From: Diphasiastrum complanatum
Lineage: Eukaryota > Streptophyta > Lycopodiopsida > Lycopodiales > Lycopodiaceae
DNA: 60,000 nucleotides
Assembly: GCA_029204225.1 (NCBI GenBank)
Contig: CM055098.1
Span: 5,887,246 to 5,947,245, forward strand
Reading direction: 5' to 3'
Made by a program: the position numbers and the translations under genes. Below, in pieces: positions 9,865 to 20,759 of this stretch. A model generated the notes under the pieces. The model ran no database searches. It was given only the letters and a program-made list of their open reading frames with translations, and was not told the DNA's origin. Position 1 is the stretch's first letter. Every line of letters starts with the position of its first letter.

Positions 9865-11747
9865 ACCGTCCTCATCCATGTTTCCACAGTTGCTTCTCAA
9901 ACCCTACCCGCTTTGCCAACAAAGGTTGTCGAGGGCAACCAATCGTTGCCTGATGATGCATTTGTCCAAACAGTGTTTGTACCATCGCCAGATCGGACTG
10001 ATCCTATCGCCCCAGATGGCATCAAGTCCAATGAGAACTTGATAGAAGACAATGACGACGGTACTCCACAAGTCGTCGGGGCCGATACAACACAAGCCCC
10101 TGCCAGTTCTAGTGTACCGGCTGCTCCCACAAATCTAACGACAGCGTACCAAACTATGGGAGAATACATCTTGGATGCGGTTGCGGCCAAAGCCATTTTG
10201 GAAAGCAGGGTACTACATCTGGCGATGAGTAACACACAGCTGCAAGCAGACCCCACCAAGCTGCAGTAAGAGTTGATTTTGGCTCAACAACACGAACAAG
10301 TAGAGCACCAGAAGATTGCCAAGCTGCAATAGAAGGAGGAGGGCCTCAACAACTATATCCAAAGCCTCTCCAAGGCACTGACTGAGGCATCCACGAAGGT
10401 GTGGGAGCTTCAATCTGAAGCGTCCCAACGGCTTGCTCCCATCCAGATGCAACTAAACCTTTTGGAAGCAGAGAATACGCGCCTGGGGACGGAGGTCGAA
10501 GCCCTACAAGAATAAAAGCTCACTTGGTTAGCTCACCTGCACCGGACTCAAGGTCGTTTTCTCAATCAGAAATGAATCTTCTACGGTGTCAGGTGTAGGT
10601 TTATAGCCAAACCTTAAACAGCTACCAGGCTGAGTTCAACGAATATCGGACAAGCACAATGCATGAGCTCGTCCAGGCCAAGCAAGCCCTCAAGGCCTGC
10701 CAGAAATTCATGGAAATGAAGGCCCAGCCCACCCCCGTGGTAATTCCACCGCCACCTACTTTTGACGCTGCACAGGCCAGTACAAGCCAAGACCAAAGCC
10801 AGTAGACAACAGGGGGATTTCAACAAGATCAAGGGTTCGAAGGCCAGGACCAAGGGCCGACGGATACGGTTGTTGAGACGCGAGACCAGGGCCAAGACGC
10901 AACTACTAGCCCAAGCCAAGCCACATCATCCAGAGGTTCGCGCACGATATCTGCCATCCGGGCCTTTCGAAGACCAAAGTCCGTGGAGGAAATTATCAAC
11001 GAATTTCTATCAAAGTATCTCCATGAGTCATCAAGAGGCGGCTGGTAGATATCGTTTTCTACTCAGACAATCAAGGGCAACGAACTACAAGTATTACCCA
11101 CCCTGCAACCACAACCAGAGTGGCGTCAGCGGTTGTTCGAAAGAGACCCTACGGCCATCAGGGCCTACGTGACGAGTCCACAATAATTACGGGTGAACGT
11201 GCACTTCCTGCCATGTCCACGAAGATCCAAATGGGCGGAATGCGGCACCTCTCTGGACAAGATCACACTACAGAATTTTAATTGACCATCAGAATATGGG
11301 TGGACTACGGATGTAGACGCCAGAAGGGCTCTCACCGCATTCGCCAACCAATATATCAATTGCCCTGATCCAACAGTCCACACGGTAGCCACTTACGCCC
11401 GGGACTTAGAACATCTGATGGGGATCAAAACTAAATGGGACAATTTTCTCCCATCCATATTCTTTGATGTTAATAAGGCGCTACCTTCAGAAAAAATCGC
11501 TCGTGTCTATTACCGAGCTGCGCTTCAGGGTGATCCATGGACACGTCGATTCCAAACATGGGTCGACCAAGATTGGCTGCGGGGGCCCACAAGTCTCTTC
11601 ACACGCCAAAGGACTTGAAGAAATTGAACCGCCTCAACTTTATGGAGGACGTCCACACCTACCTCATCCATCAAAGGCGGGTGAAGAAAACGCTCTACTA
11701 AACCGACAGAGTGCTGAGGGACTGGCATTGCTTCAGACAGTGGCTCC
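9865..11747 (+). pseudogene. Gypsy ORF3, acidic segment and coiled-coil C-terminal half
   Basis: 9899-10118 matches 44437-44651 almost base for base and encodes the acidic segment SLPDDAFVQTVFVPSPDR, then ENLIEDNDDGTPQVVG. Beyond that point, where the other copy is cut off by copia sequence, this copy shows what follows. From about 10120 to 10520 comes a heptad-like helical stretch (AAKAILESRVLHLAMSNTQL; LQSEASQRLAPIQMQLNLLE), then a Gln-rich part and VEEIINEFLSKYLHESS near 10985. In-frame stops (10267, 10330, 10513, 10803) and frame changes show decay. Up to 11740 other frames keep short protein-like runs, but I cannot place them. Confidence 0.65.
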
Positions 11748-12420
11748 TGTTGGGGGTATTCCCAACAAAGTGTAAATAAATAAAATCATCCAATAAAATG
11801 TGTTGCGAGGGCATGGCATCCTGCGCGCGTAAGCCCATGGCCCAATGAGCATGCAAGTAAAGTTGTAAATAAAATAAACTTGACTTGGGCCTTGGAATTA
11901 AAATAAAACTAGAGGCCCAAAGACATTTTAAACTTAGAGATTACTTTTTAGAGTTGGGTCCAAATTGGGACTCACATGAATCTTGTGATTACCAATGTAC
12001 TTTTTGTGGACCCTTGGATCAAGTTGGGTCCAAGATGAATGGATAGGATCATTGTGAATATTAGCCAATAGGATTGAGGGGCAAGGGCCTTCCCCATTTT
12101 ATAAAAATGCACCATTTGTACACTATTTTCATGCTTAATGAGAAGGAGGAAACTCTACCAATTTTGGAAGAGAAGCATCCTCATTTGCAATTCAATGCTT
12201 GCTATTGCTCTTGTTGTTTTCAATTGCTTTCAAGTTCATGCTTTTTGGTTTCAATAGTTTATGTTTCTCCTTTAGCAAGTATAATGTGCATTTGAGCTAA
12301 CCTCCACCCTCACTCTATCTCTCTCTTCTATCTTCTTTTCCCTCCATCTTTTCTAATCATCCCCTTCCTTTCACCTACACTCATGATGAATGTTAGTGTA
12401 GAGGAGTAGAGTTAAGGGAG
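11748..12420 (+). repeat. LTR-like segment with CCAAT and TATA boxes
   Basis: It begins TGTTGGGGGTATTCCCAACA and matches 1052-1265 and 37724-37865. It carries GCCAAT at about 12064 and TTATAAAA at 12099-12106, a spacing that fits an LTR promoter. If real, transcription would start near 12130. The right edge cannot be fixed: I see neither a terminal CA with a target-site duplication nor a primer binding site. It follows the ORF3 remnant directly, so it is probably the 3' LTR of this gypsy. No polypurine tract precedes it, however, and a separate insertion is possible. Confidence 0.5.
12064..12106 (+). promoter_or_regulatory. Putative LTR promoter (CCAAT + TATA)
   Basis: GCCAAT at about 12064 lies some 35 bases upstream of TTATAAAA (12099-12106), within the LTR-like segment. 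The block between them (GAGGGGCAAGGGCCTTCCCC) repeats the GGGCCTTCC word seen in the foldback at 438-553. Confidence 0.4.
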
Positions 12421-12729
12421 AGTAGTGTTAGTGGTGAGTAGAGTTAAGGGAGAAAGTAGGAAACTAACTAAAAATAGCATCTATGCATAGTTAGGTACCT
12501 ATACAGCGATCTAACCCTTGTTGACAAGCGGGAGGGCTATACTATGCAAGATCTTCGACCCTACAGTTCTTTGCCGTAGTTTGCTGGTTTTGCTCACGTG
12601 GCAACTTCCTCATGCCAGCTTGAACCAAGCCCATTTTTTAGGCTTTCAACGAGCCATGTGAAATTATTGACTTATTGCGATGTCATTGCGCACCTGGTTC
12701 AATGGAAACGATTCTCTTAGTCACCTATT
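12421..12729. other. Non-coding, nothing recognised
   Basis: There is no ORF of note and no recognisable transposon protein, RNA gene or strong repeat. It may contain the undefined end of the LTR-like segment. Confidence 0.4.
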
Positions 12730-14340
12730 GTTAAGAGACACTATGGGGCAATTTCGATTTATAAGGACAAAAAATGAACTATCTTGGGTCATGGACATCA
12801 AATTTGTTCTATCTCATGTGATGCGACTCAATGCCACTGATAGAGAGTGAAACTCATTCAATCTGAATGTAGTACACTTGATATTGGTTTAATTTGATCA
12901 CTCAATTAGCCATGCCAAGTGACAATGGTCAAAATTGCATGATAGGCATCCAATTTGAGCTAGCTTGAGTCACAGGCATGAAATTTGAGCTATTTGATTG
13001 TCCTAAACTCAAGAGTTCTCTAATTTGGTCACTAAGTGGGCAATTTTAATTTGAGCTGTCTAAATTTCAAAAGCTCAAGATTTCAAAAGCTATTTGAAAG
13101 CTCAAAAGCCCAAGATTGACTTTTTTGAGTGATGACATCAAGTTTGTGCTATCTCAAGTGGTAGACATTAGTTTAAGCTATCTCAAGTAATAGGGACCAA
13201 TTCTATCCATGAGAGATCGAACTCGAGTAAATGGAATGTTCTATCTTAGTTGAGATTGGTTGAGTTTGGTTACTCAATGATCTATGTCCAATGACAAGAA
13301 CAAAAATTGCAGCGTTTTACCCCTAATGTGAGCTATTTCGACCAATGTACATGAATGTCCCCCACACTCGAGATTCCTCTAGTTTAAACACTCAATGTCA
13401 AGTGACGAGTGACAAGGAACAAAATTGAGATTTCTTGCATGTAGGCATCAGATCGAAGTTATGTCAAATGATAAACATCAACTTTGGGCTATCTCGAATA
13501 GTAGGGACCATTTGATCGACAAGAATCAAACTTGAGTAATCTGAATCTATTATTAAGAGACTTTCTGAGACAAATTCAAGTGATAAGGGCCCAAAATTGA
13601 GCTATTTCGAGTCATGGACATCAGAGTTGAGCTACCTCACGTGATATGTGTCAAAATTCCAATGACAAAGAGTCGGAATTAAGCAATTTGAATATATTGA
13701 GATTGGTTGGATGTTTGCACCCAATGAACCATGTCAAATGATAATGACCAAAATCATATGTTAGACATCCATTTTGAGCTATCTTGAATCAAAGACAAAT
13801 AGGGGATGAATCAATGAGCCATGTAAAGCAACATGGACCAAAATTGACTTTTCTAATATGTATGCATCATACTCAAACGCCCATGGGTTGTTGACATCAG
13901 AGCTATCTTAATAGATAGGAGACAATCCCATCTATAAGGGGCCAAAACGTATTGTCCTAAACTTTAGATTAATCAAGCTCAGTCACTCAATCACTTCGAT
14001 CACTTGAATATCAAATCTGAGTTATCTCATGTGGCTGGGGTCAACTCCATTGATAAGGGGTCAAAGGTGACAAATCTTAATATACTGGACTTGAAACCGA
14101 TTGAGTCTAGTTGATTGATCAGCCATGTCGATTGATAAGCATCAAGATCACACATTAGGCATCTAATTTAAGCTGTGTGGAGTGGTAAACACCAAATTTG
14201 AGCTATTCCATATCTTGAAGTCAAAATTTTGCTAATTTCATCACTAAATGGAAATCACCAAAAGTGAGCTATCCCACAAGATGCTATGTCAAGTGATATG
14301 GACCAAAATCAAGAAAGAAACTTGAGTTATATCAGCACGC
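12730..14340. repeat. Degenerate long-period array (about 400 bp units)
   Basis: The phrases 'CATGTC-AA-TGATAA-GACCAAAAT', 'TTTGAGCTATCT-GAGT' and 'GAGATTGGTTGAGTTTGGTTACTCAATGA' return in the same order. Landmark starts lie near 12910, 13285, 13730 and 14125, that is every 375-445 bases. The units have diverged strongly and carry many short internal duplications. No coding potential is seen. It looks like an old, decayed tandem array. Confidence 0.55.
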
Positions 14341-14399
14341 ACACTATGGTAAGTAGGGCTCTTTGAGTTGGTGAGCACGATATGGTGGACAAAGAGGAT

Positions 14400-14859
14400 T
14401 GATGATGCTATGGGTACAACACATATCTAGTCTATTGTTGCTTTATGTCGAGCTTCAATAAAAACCATAATAACCATAGTAGATATCATAGATGCTTCTT
14501 GATACAACACATCTTTGGCGTCTTGATGCTACATATCGAGCTTCAATATGAACCCCAATATGGATTGCTAATGCTTCTTGGTACAACACATCAAATGCTT
14601 CTTGGTACAATGCATCCTTGATGTGTTGATGTTTTATGGCGAGCTTCAATATAAATCACAAAATGGATTGTTGATGCTTCTTGGTAGAACATGACTTTAA
14701 TGTGTTGTTGCTTTCTGTTGAGCTTCGGTATAAACCATATTATGAATTTCTGATGCTTCTCGGCACAACAAATGCTCGATGTATTGCCACTACTTTTTTT
14801 TAGCTTCAGTGTAGTTGATAATGTGGCTTGCTGACATTTCTTGGTACAACACATCCTCT
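14400..14859. repeat. Tandem array, about 80 bp unit
   Basis: Five to six imperfect units are defined by GATGCTTCTTGGTACAACAC followed some 35 bases later by GAGCTTCAATATAAACC. The GAGCTTC landmarks are near 14448, 14528, 14640, 14718 and 14802. One unit holds an extra internal copy of the TGCTTCTTGGTACAA word. It ends where the foldback element at 14860 begins. Confidence 0.65.
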
Positions 14860-15237
14860 CACTAGAGGAGTTCTAAATCCAAAAAAGACCCCTTGTAAAA
14901 ATTCTTTTTATGATTTTTCTCAATTTTTTCTTACACATGGACCAATCAAAACACTCAAATTTGAAATCTACGTAACGTAACTTTTTGAGCCCATATTTTG
15001 ATTCCACACTAAAAATGACATAACTTTTTATTAGTAAGTCCAAATTTAGCGAAGTTTAGTGCATTGCAAAGCGCTCGGCAAAGGCTTTTCAATGATATGT
15101 TAGATGACATACTTCTGAACTACGATTAAAAAGTTATGGCAAGTCAAAAGTATAAGTGTTATAATATTTTAATAGTATAAACTACATCTTGCACGAATTC
15201 TTAAAAGGTCTTTTTGGAGTTCAAAACTCCTCTAATG
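14860..15237. mobile_element. Small foldback element (MITE-like)
   Basis: The termini are inverted repeats: the left CACTAGAGGAGTTCTAAATCC and the right, read in reverse complement, CATTAGAGGAGTTTTGAACTCC. Similarity continues inward (AAAAAGACC, AAGAATT) for about 45 bases. The interior is AT-rich with no ORF. The length is about 378 bases. The ends start CACTA or CATTA, but no convincing target-site duplication is present (CTCT on the left, GGTA on the right), so the superfamily is unresolved. Confidence 0.6.
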
Positions 15238-15728
15238 GGTATGGAATTTGACATGATCAATAGCAAAAAATGAATATGTGCAATGGCAAGGGTGGATCGG
15301 ATGTTCTTGGCTACTATGCTCTACCTCGGTACTCAAAATAATCATTCATGTGGCCCAATTGTACAAAAATCTGGCTACTCTTAACAAGGGCCATCATTTC
15401 TTTTTATACCTTGAGTGATCTATCATTTGTTTCATCCTGAAGGCCATCATTTGTTCTCATATCCTGAGAGCCATCATCAGGTGCCAAATTGCTTGGTCAC
15501 ACTTGATGGGCATTAAGTATGGACAAACCATGGACAGATAGTTACATGCTCCCATGTGACCCGATAGTTTTGGGTATAGAAGAGAGGAAATAGAAGGGGC
15601 GGGGGGGGGGTGTGGGGGGGGGGGGGTATACCTAGGGCAATAGATATAAATTTTATTAGTGACTTTTGTGACACGACATTGTCATGTGTTCGTTTATTAC
15701 TCCAATGTGAAATAGTCTATTGTGGATG

Positions 15729-15730
<2 letters not shown>
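15238..15730. other. Non-coding with a G-run (15601-15626)
   Basis: There is no gene. Two homopolymer G tracts separated by TGT sit at 15601-15626. The phrase 'CATCATTTG-TCATATCCTGA' repeats loosely around 15390-15475. Nothing else is recognisable. Confidence 0.4.

Positions 15731-15731
<1 letters not shown>

Positions 15732-15815
<84 letters not shown>
15732..15815. repeat. (CT)n microsatellite
   Basis: An uninterrupted CT dinucleotide tract of about 84 bases. An ORF reading through it (Ser-Leu repeats) is an artefact. Confidence 0.95.
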
Positions 15816-15816
<1 letters not shown>

Positions 15817-16379
15817 CCCTCTTATGGTCCTAGAGTTGGGATGGAGTATACACAAATCTTATTTGTGGATTGTATGACATAACTTTTTAATGTGTGTGCT
15901 CGTTGCTTGGGTGTGTATGCCAAATAACCTCTCTAATTGTTTTGTGTCGAAATAATCCCCCATCAAGCCCACGAAAATCAAACTAGAATAGATGCGGCTT
16001 ATTCTAGATTTATTTGAATGCTTTGCAATTCTTTCATTGGAAGAACTTACAATTGTGGTTCCCTTACAAGTTTTAAGGTTTGTTTGACATGACTTTGAAC
16101 AGTGGCTACCTTATAAGGGGTGTCTGAATATTAGACGGATCGACCCACCTCAAGACCTAAAGTGCCTCGAAAACATGTGGGGGAGAGCGAGTAAATATAC
16201 CTCATTGACTATTTGCATTGCTCTTGCCTAAGAGGCTGCTTGTAAATGAGGGACTCTCCTTAATTGTGGGCTCCTTAGAATGTGGGATGACTCCAAAACA
16301 CCACCGCTTTGAGCAAGAGGTCTTAAAATGTGCCTAAAGGAGGGGGCATACATTTAATTGCTGGACTTACATTCTTTAG
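15816..16379. other. Non-coding, nothing recognised
   Basis: Single-copy-looking, AT-rich sequence without a supportable gene, RNA or repeat. Confidence 0.4.
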
Positions 16380-16930
16380 AACTTTTGGTGTATTGCATTT
16401 ATACAATTTTTACATTTTAGTCTATTGCACCTATACATTTTTAGCGCTGTTTATGTCTTGAATTTTTATAGTTTCAGTGGTTTTAGTCTTTAGGACCCTT
16501 GGATATTTTAGGGCTTTCAAATGTCTTAAAATTTTACATTTTTTATGCTTTTCATCTATTTGATGCATGAATTTTTACTTTTTTAGGCTTTTAATATTAT
16601 AATCCCTAGCATTTTTTAGGACTTTCAATGTCTTCAATTAGTCATTTTTTGGGCTTTTAATATTTTAATCCCTAGAATTTTCTAGGGCTTTCAATGTCTT
16701 AAATTAATCTCATTTTTTGAGCTTTTAATTAGATGAACTTGCATTTTCTTAAGACTTTTAATGTTTTTAATTTTAACATTTTGTGAGCTTTTAATTTGCT
16801 TAAATTCTACATTTAGGGGCTCTATTTAAGGTTTAAATGTATTTAGTTTTCCTTTTCACATTTTATTAGTGCTTCTAATTTGTTGTGCTTTTACATTTTA
16901 TTGATGTTTTAATGTATTTTTAGATTAAAA
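16380..16930. repeat. AT-rich degenerate tandem repeat (about 65-70 bp)
   Basis: The phrase 'ATTTTTTAGGGCTTTCAATGTCTTAAATTA' followed by 'GGGCTTTTAATATTTTAATCCCTAG' recurs about six times with drift. The clearest units lie at 16560-16800. There is no coding potential. The stretch after it to 17476 contains only AT-rich sequence. Confidence 0.5.
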
Positions 16931-17476
16931 AAAGTATTTATAAATTGTGATACATAAGAAAATGTGAATTGCAAATGCATATATTTCATAATTTAAGATT
17001 ACTTACATGACAATGCAAGTGTTCTTAGGTGTTTATAAATTGTGTGTGAATACCTACATGACAATATAACTTTTAAATAGGAAAAATGTGAATTACATAT
17101 ACATTTATTAATCATTTAAATTCACCTAGATAACATTACAAGTTTTCCTACATAGGTTGAACCAATTTACTACTTCCTAAACCTTGGAGATCCATTGCAA
17201 GTAGGGAAAACATTTTCCTGCCCCTGTATTGAAATGGGAAATTGGTTGTTGAAGTAGGAAATTTTGGGATTTCCCCACATGGAGAATGGTTTCATTTTTC
17301 TTGTGAAAGTGCTAATAACGAAATTGTAACGAGGAAGAATTTTATTGAATTCCATAAGTAAGCTCTGTCTTCTTATAATTTTATTGAGCTCCATAAGTAA
17401 GCTTTGTCCTCTTATAAGTATCAGCCAGTGTAGTGTCTGAAGATGATGTCGATAGGCAATGGGGTTTAATGATCGA

Positions 17477-19104
17477 TCAGTAGAGGTGATGAGGCAGGCG
17501 AGGAGTTGCGATGGCGTGTAAAGGAACTGCCTTAGGTAATGTGAGCCCAAACACTTCCGACATATCCAATTTTTCATGTGAAGATGGAAGAGACCACTCA
17601 AAGCTTTGAAGAAGCACAGCCAACCCCAGCTGCACTGACGCCAATCCCAGTGCGAGCCCCGGGCATGCCCTCCTCCCACTGCCAAAAGGTATGAGCTCAA
17701 AGTCATACCCACGCACGTCAATGTTGCTATTTAAGAACCTCTCTGGACTGAATTCCAGTGCTCTTTCCCAGTTTGAAGGATCTCGCCCAATTGCCCACAC
17801 ATTCACCAGCAGACGGGTGTTTGCAGGGATGTCGTAGCCGGTCACTTGGACGGCTTGTGTGGATTCGTGCGGCACAAGGACTGGACCAGGTGGATGCAGA
17901 CGAAAGGTTTCCTTCACAATCGACTGGAGGTATTTGAGCTGTGGAAGATCTGCCTCCTCTACCTTGCGCTCACGTCCAACCACATGATCCAACTCTTGCT
18001 GAGCCTTTTCCTGCACCCAAGGATTAAGCAGGATTTCCGAAAGCGCCCACTCGATCGTTACTGCTGAACTTTCAGTGCCCGCTGCGAGCATATCCTGCGT
18101 CATCAAAATTAAACAAAAATAAACATTATGACAATATCTTATCTAAAGCGGATTAAAATGTCTACAACAACCACGAAAATAAACTGACAGCTATTTTGAA
18201 CTTACGATAACTAAGGCCTTGATGCTGTCCATACTGAGGTGTTGATAATCTTTATTGTTTTTTAAAGATAAGAGGACATCTACGAAATCAATCGATGCAT
18301 CTGTTGAAACGCCTGTCGTCTTTTCCTGGTGCTCCTGAATAATTTTGTCTATAATAGAATCCATTCGCTTTCTGGCTGCCATCAGCCGTCTCTTGTAGCC
18401 CCGGATGTCCAGCAAACCAACGTAGGGAATGAAATCTCCGAAATTGATTACGCCAAGCAAATGAGAATATTCCGTGCCAATTTCTTTGAACTCCAAAGCC
18501 TCTTTGCTGTTGGAAGCGAAATAGTTCCTGTTTAATACCATACGTGCAATGATGCTGCGTGTCAGTCCATAAATCTGTGAGTGCACATCAACTACCTTTC
18601 TTCCCTCACAATTAACCCGAATAGACTTCACCATGGAATAAGCCTCTTCTATTCTGATATGCTTGCTTGCTTCCATCCGTGCAGGAGAAAGCAACTCTAC
18701 CAGACAGATCTTTCTGATTTCTCTCCAGTATGGTCCGTATTGTGACCATGCCACGTCCTTTTGATTGTAAAAAAGTATATTTGCGGCCAGCATCCTTGGA
18801 CGTGATCAAAGATCTGATCGTAAGTCTTTAGAAATTCTCTGGCGAGCGCTTCATTGGAAACTACAACAGTAGGGACAGTGCCTAGCCTGAGAAACACGAG
18901 AGGCCCATAGTTACAAGCTATTTGTGCCAAAGATTGATGTACCAATGTGCCCAGAAGGTGAAGATGTCCGATAAGTGGCCACGCTGGTGGAGATGGGGGC
19001 AGATTGAGCTTGTTCTGTGGTTGATAGAGCAGAAGGATCAACTTGGAGAGCATAAACAGCAAAACTAGCCCAAGCGCTGAGGCCGGATAACCTATCATCT
19101 CCAT
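17477..19104 (-). pseudogene. Cytochrome P450, A-type (CYP71 clan), one-base frameshift
   Basis: A haem-thiolate mono-oxygenase anchored in the ER. The two exons are 19104-18206 and 18094-17477, with a 111 bp phase-0 intron at ALVI|DMLAAGTESS, the conserved intron site of plant A-type P450s. The splice signals GTAAGT and GCAG are intact. Seen in order: N-terminal membrane anchor (ALGLVLLFMLSKLILLL), proline hinge LPPSPPAWP, I-helix AGTESS, ExxR (KETFRLHP), FSPERF, and the haem loop FGSGRRACPG (17657-17686). The total is about 505 residues, normal for the family. One base is missing between 18806 and 18807: the frame runs TYDQIF, then breaks, and resumes SRPRMLAANILFY in the next frame. Restoring frame needs one base, so this is either a young pseudogene or an assembly error. 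ATG 19104 is the first methionine that puts the anchor at the N-terminus. Substrate unknown. Confidence 0.85.
18095..18205 (-). other. Intron of the P450 gene
   Basis: The donor is GTAAGT (reverse complement of 18200-18205) and the acceptor ends GCAG before GATATGCTC. Phase 0. It separates the oxygen-binding I-helix exon from the first exon, the canonical position in plant A-type P450 genes. Confidence 0.85.
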
Positions 19105-19767
19105 ACCTCTCAACAGTCTATGATCAGCACTCAGCACCCAAAATGTGCGTCGCTCTCCAGATCACTCCAAACTCTAGTGTCAGTAACTCTGACGATATGA
19201 CGACTTAATGCAGTTCTATCTCCGTGAGACGCGTAGGAGCTAAGAAGGGATATAAAGTTCAACTTTCGGACTCGATAAATAGCTCGAAACTTGACGATAG
19301 CGTAAAAGAGTATCCTTCCTCTTGCACGTGAAAAATGCGTCCCTGGTGCATGGATGATCGCGCACACTAAATACTATACACGCATTAAATGCCTCACCGC
19401 ACATGTACGCCCCCGGGGCCCGCCCCGGTGATGCTGGGAAACCTCCTCAAGTTTCCCTTTAATCTTTTACATTTTTCAATGCATATTGGCTTTTGAAAAA
19501 TGATGTCTTCTAAAACCAGCTCAAGAATGTTGCATTCTAGAGTTTTAAAACTATCAAAAATTAGAGTTTAGTAAACGTAAAATCAGTTTTTAAATTTTTA
19601 CAAAGGAAATGGTGATGCCTCACAGAACGTAATCTGTGGGGCAAAATATTTTTTACAGGCACTTTTCGGACACCGAAAGGTGCGTGTAAAAATCAATTTA
19701 CGTCAAAAAAAAAAAGAAAAAAAAAAAGTAAAAACGGAATTCACGGCAGGGAAGGACCATCTCCTCG
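19105..19767 (-). promoter_or_regulatory. Upstream region of the P450 gene
   Basis: There is no gene. A CACGTG G-box core lies at 19325-19330, about 220 bases upstream of the start codon. A loose TATA-like TTTATATCC (minus strand) is near 19245. A GC-rich palindromic block (CCCCCGGGGCCCGCCCCGG) is near 19410. Beyond 19440 the sequence is AT-rich and featureless. That the G-box works here is inference. Confidence 0.3.
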
Positions 19768-19843
19768 GCCCTTCTACCCGCGGAAGACTGTGTGCCCTCG
19801 GGCCTCCACCCTCGGGAGCACAGTCTTCCAGGGCGGAAGGGCC
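19768..19843. other. GC-rich hairpin followed by a poly-C run
   Basis: The left arm (GGCCCTTCTACCCGCGGAAG, then ACTGTG) and the right arm ending CTTCCAGGGCGGAAGGGCC are near-perfect inverted complements of about 36 bases, with a loop at CCTCCACC. A C-homopolymer follows at 19844-19869. It uses the same GGCCCTTCC and CCCTCGGG words as the foldback at 438-553. Confidence 0.7.
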
Positions 19844-19869
19844 ACCCCCCCCCCCCCCCCCCCCCCCCC

Positions 19870-20750
19870 TAAACTCCAATTTTTCAAGGTAGAAATTTTC
19901 CATTTCAAAATTTTACGTGGTTTTGTAAAGTATTAGAATAATCTACATGCATCCTATATATTCAAAAGCCAATAGTTAAGATCCTACATAGTTACTAAAC
20001 ATAAAATCTCCTACGAAATAAATTTTTATTGGTTTTTAATAAGTCAACATCCTGCATTATATATTTGAAGTCAATTTTTTAGAAAGGTTGCCGGTTTCAT
20101 TCCCATACTATGCCGGTTTACCTGAGCACTACTTGGCCCCGTATTGCCTGGTTTGTCGGCCGGCTGTGGGCGCCTCCACGCCATCGGCAGTGGGCGCCGG
20201 TGCCCAAGAAAATGTGCTTTGCGAGGGCATCAGAGCCCATGCAATCCCCTGCACTGGCGCCATGTGGTCTCCGCGGCAGGTGTCACGCAGTCCAGAGCAC
20301 TAGGTGGTCGGACCTAGACCCTTCCACGTGGGCTCTTCCTGTGCGCCAACACACATGGTCCCGGCACCATGTGGTCCCATGCGCCGGGTACCGACGCCCT
20401 CAATCACGATGCCCCAATCCAGTGTACTGGGATGTGCACACACACACACACTTTGCTCTAATATGTCCCATTGGAAAATACTCTTGATTGCTTATGGGAC
20501 ATTGTTTGGCTACCCGGTGACGTGGCACTCGGATAACCACTTCTGAATAAAAACTTAAAAAAAAAATTGTCAGCAGGGGGCGCGACATGCAGGCAGGCAG
20601 GCCGAACGATACACATGCACAGGCTTTAAAGCTTGTGTGCGTTCTAGCTCAAGGCGCACGGTGCACCCTACCAAATGAAATGACCATGGAATTACTGCCT
20701 GCACTTTGGCTTTTAATGACGCCAAGGGACAGTGTTGGAGAAACCTCTTT
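19870..20750. other. Non-coding; GC-rich patch at 20085-20420
   Basis: The sequence is AT-rich up to 20080, then shifts abruptly to GC-rich, with internal repeats of 'GTGGGCGCC' and 'CCATGTGGTC', a short CA run (20436-20450), and again AT-rich sequence. Open frames in the GC-rich patch show no family I recognise. The base composition jump suggests a foreign fragment, perhaps an LTR or DNA transposon piece. Confidence 0.35.
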
Positions 20751-20759
20751 GGGTTTCCT

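Noticed and set aside
14860-15237. Assignment of the MITE-like element to the CACTA superfamily
   Set aside because: Only one end reads CACTA, the other CATTA, and no 3 bp target duplication is seen.
15610-15882. Open frame through the G-run and CT microsatellite
   Set aside because: The Ser-Leu repeat comes only from the dinucleotide tract; there is no other support.
19703-19903. Gly-rich frame next to the P450 upstream region
   Set aside because: It is produced by the C-homopolymer and poly-A runs.
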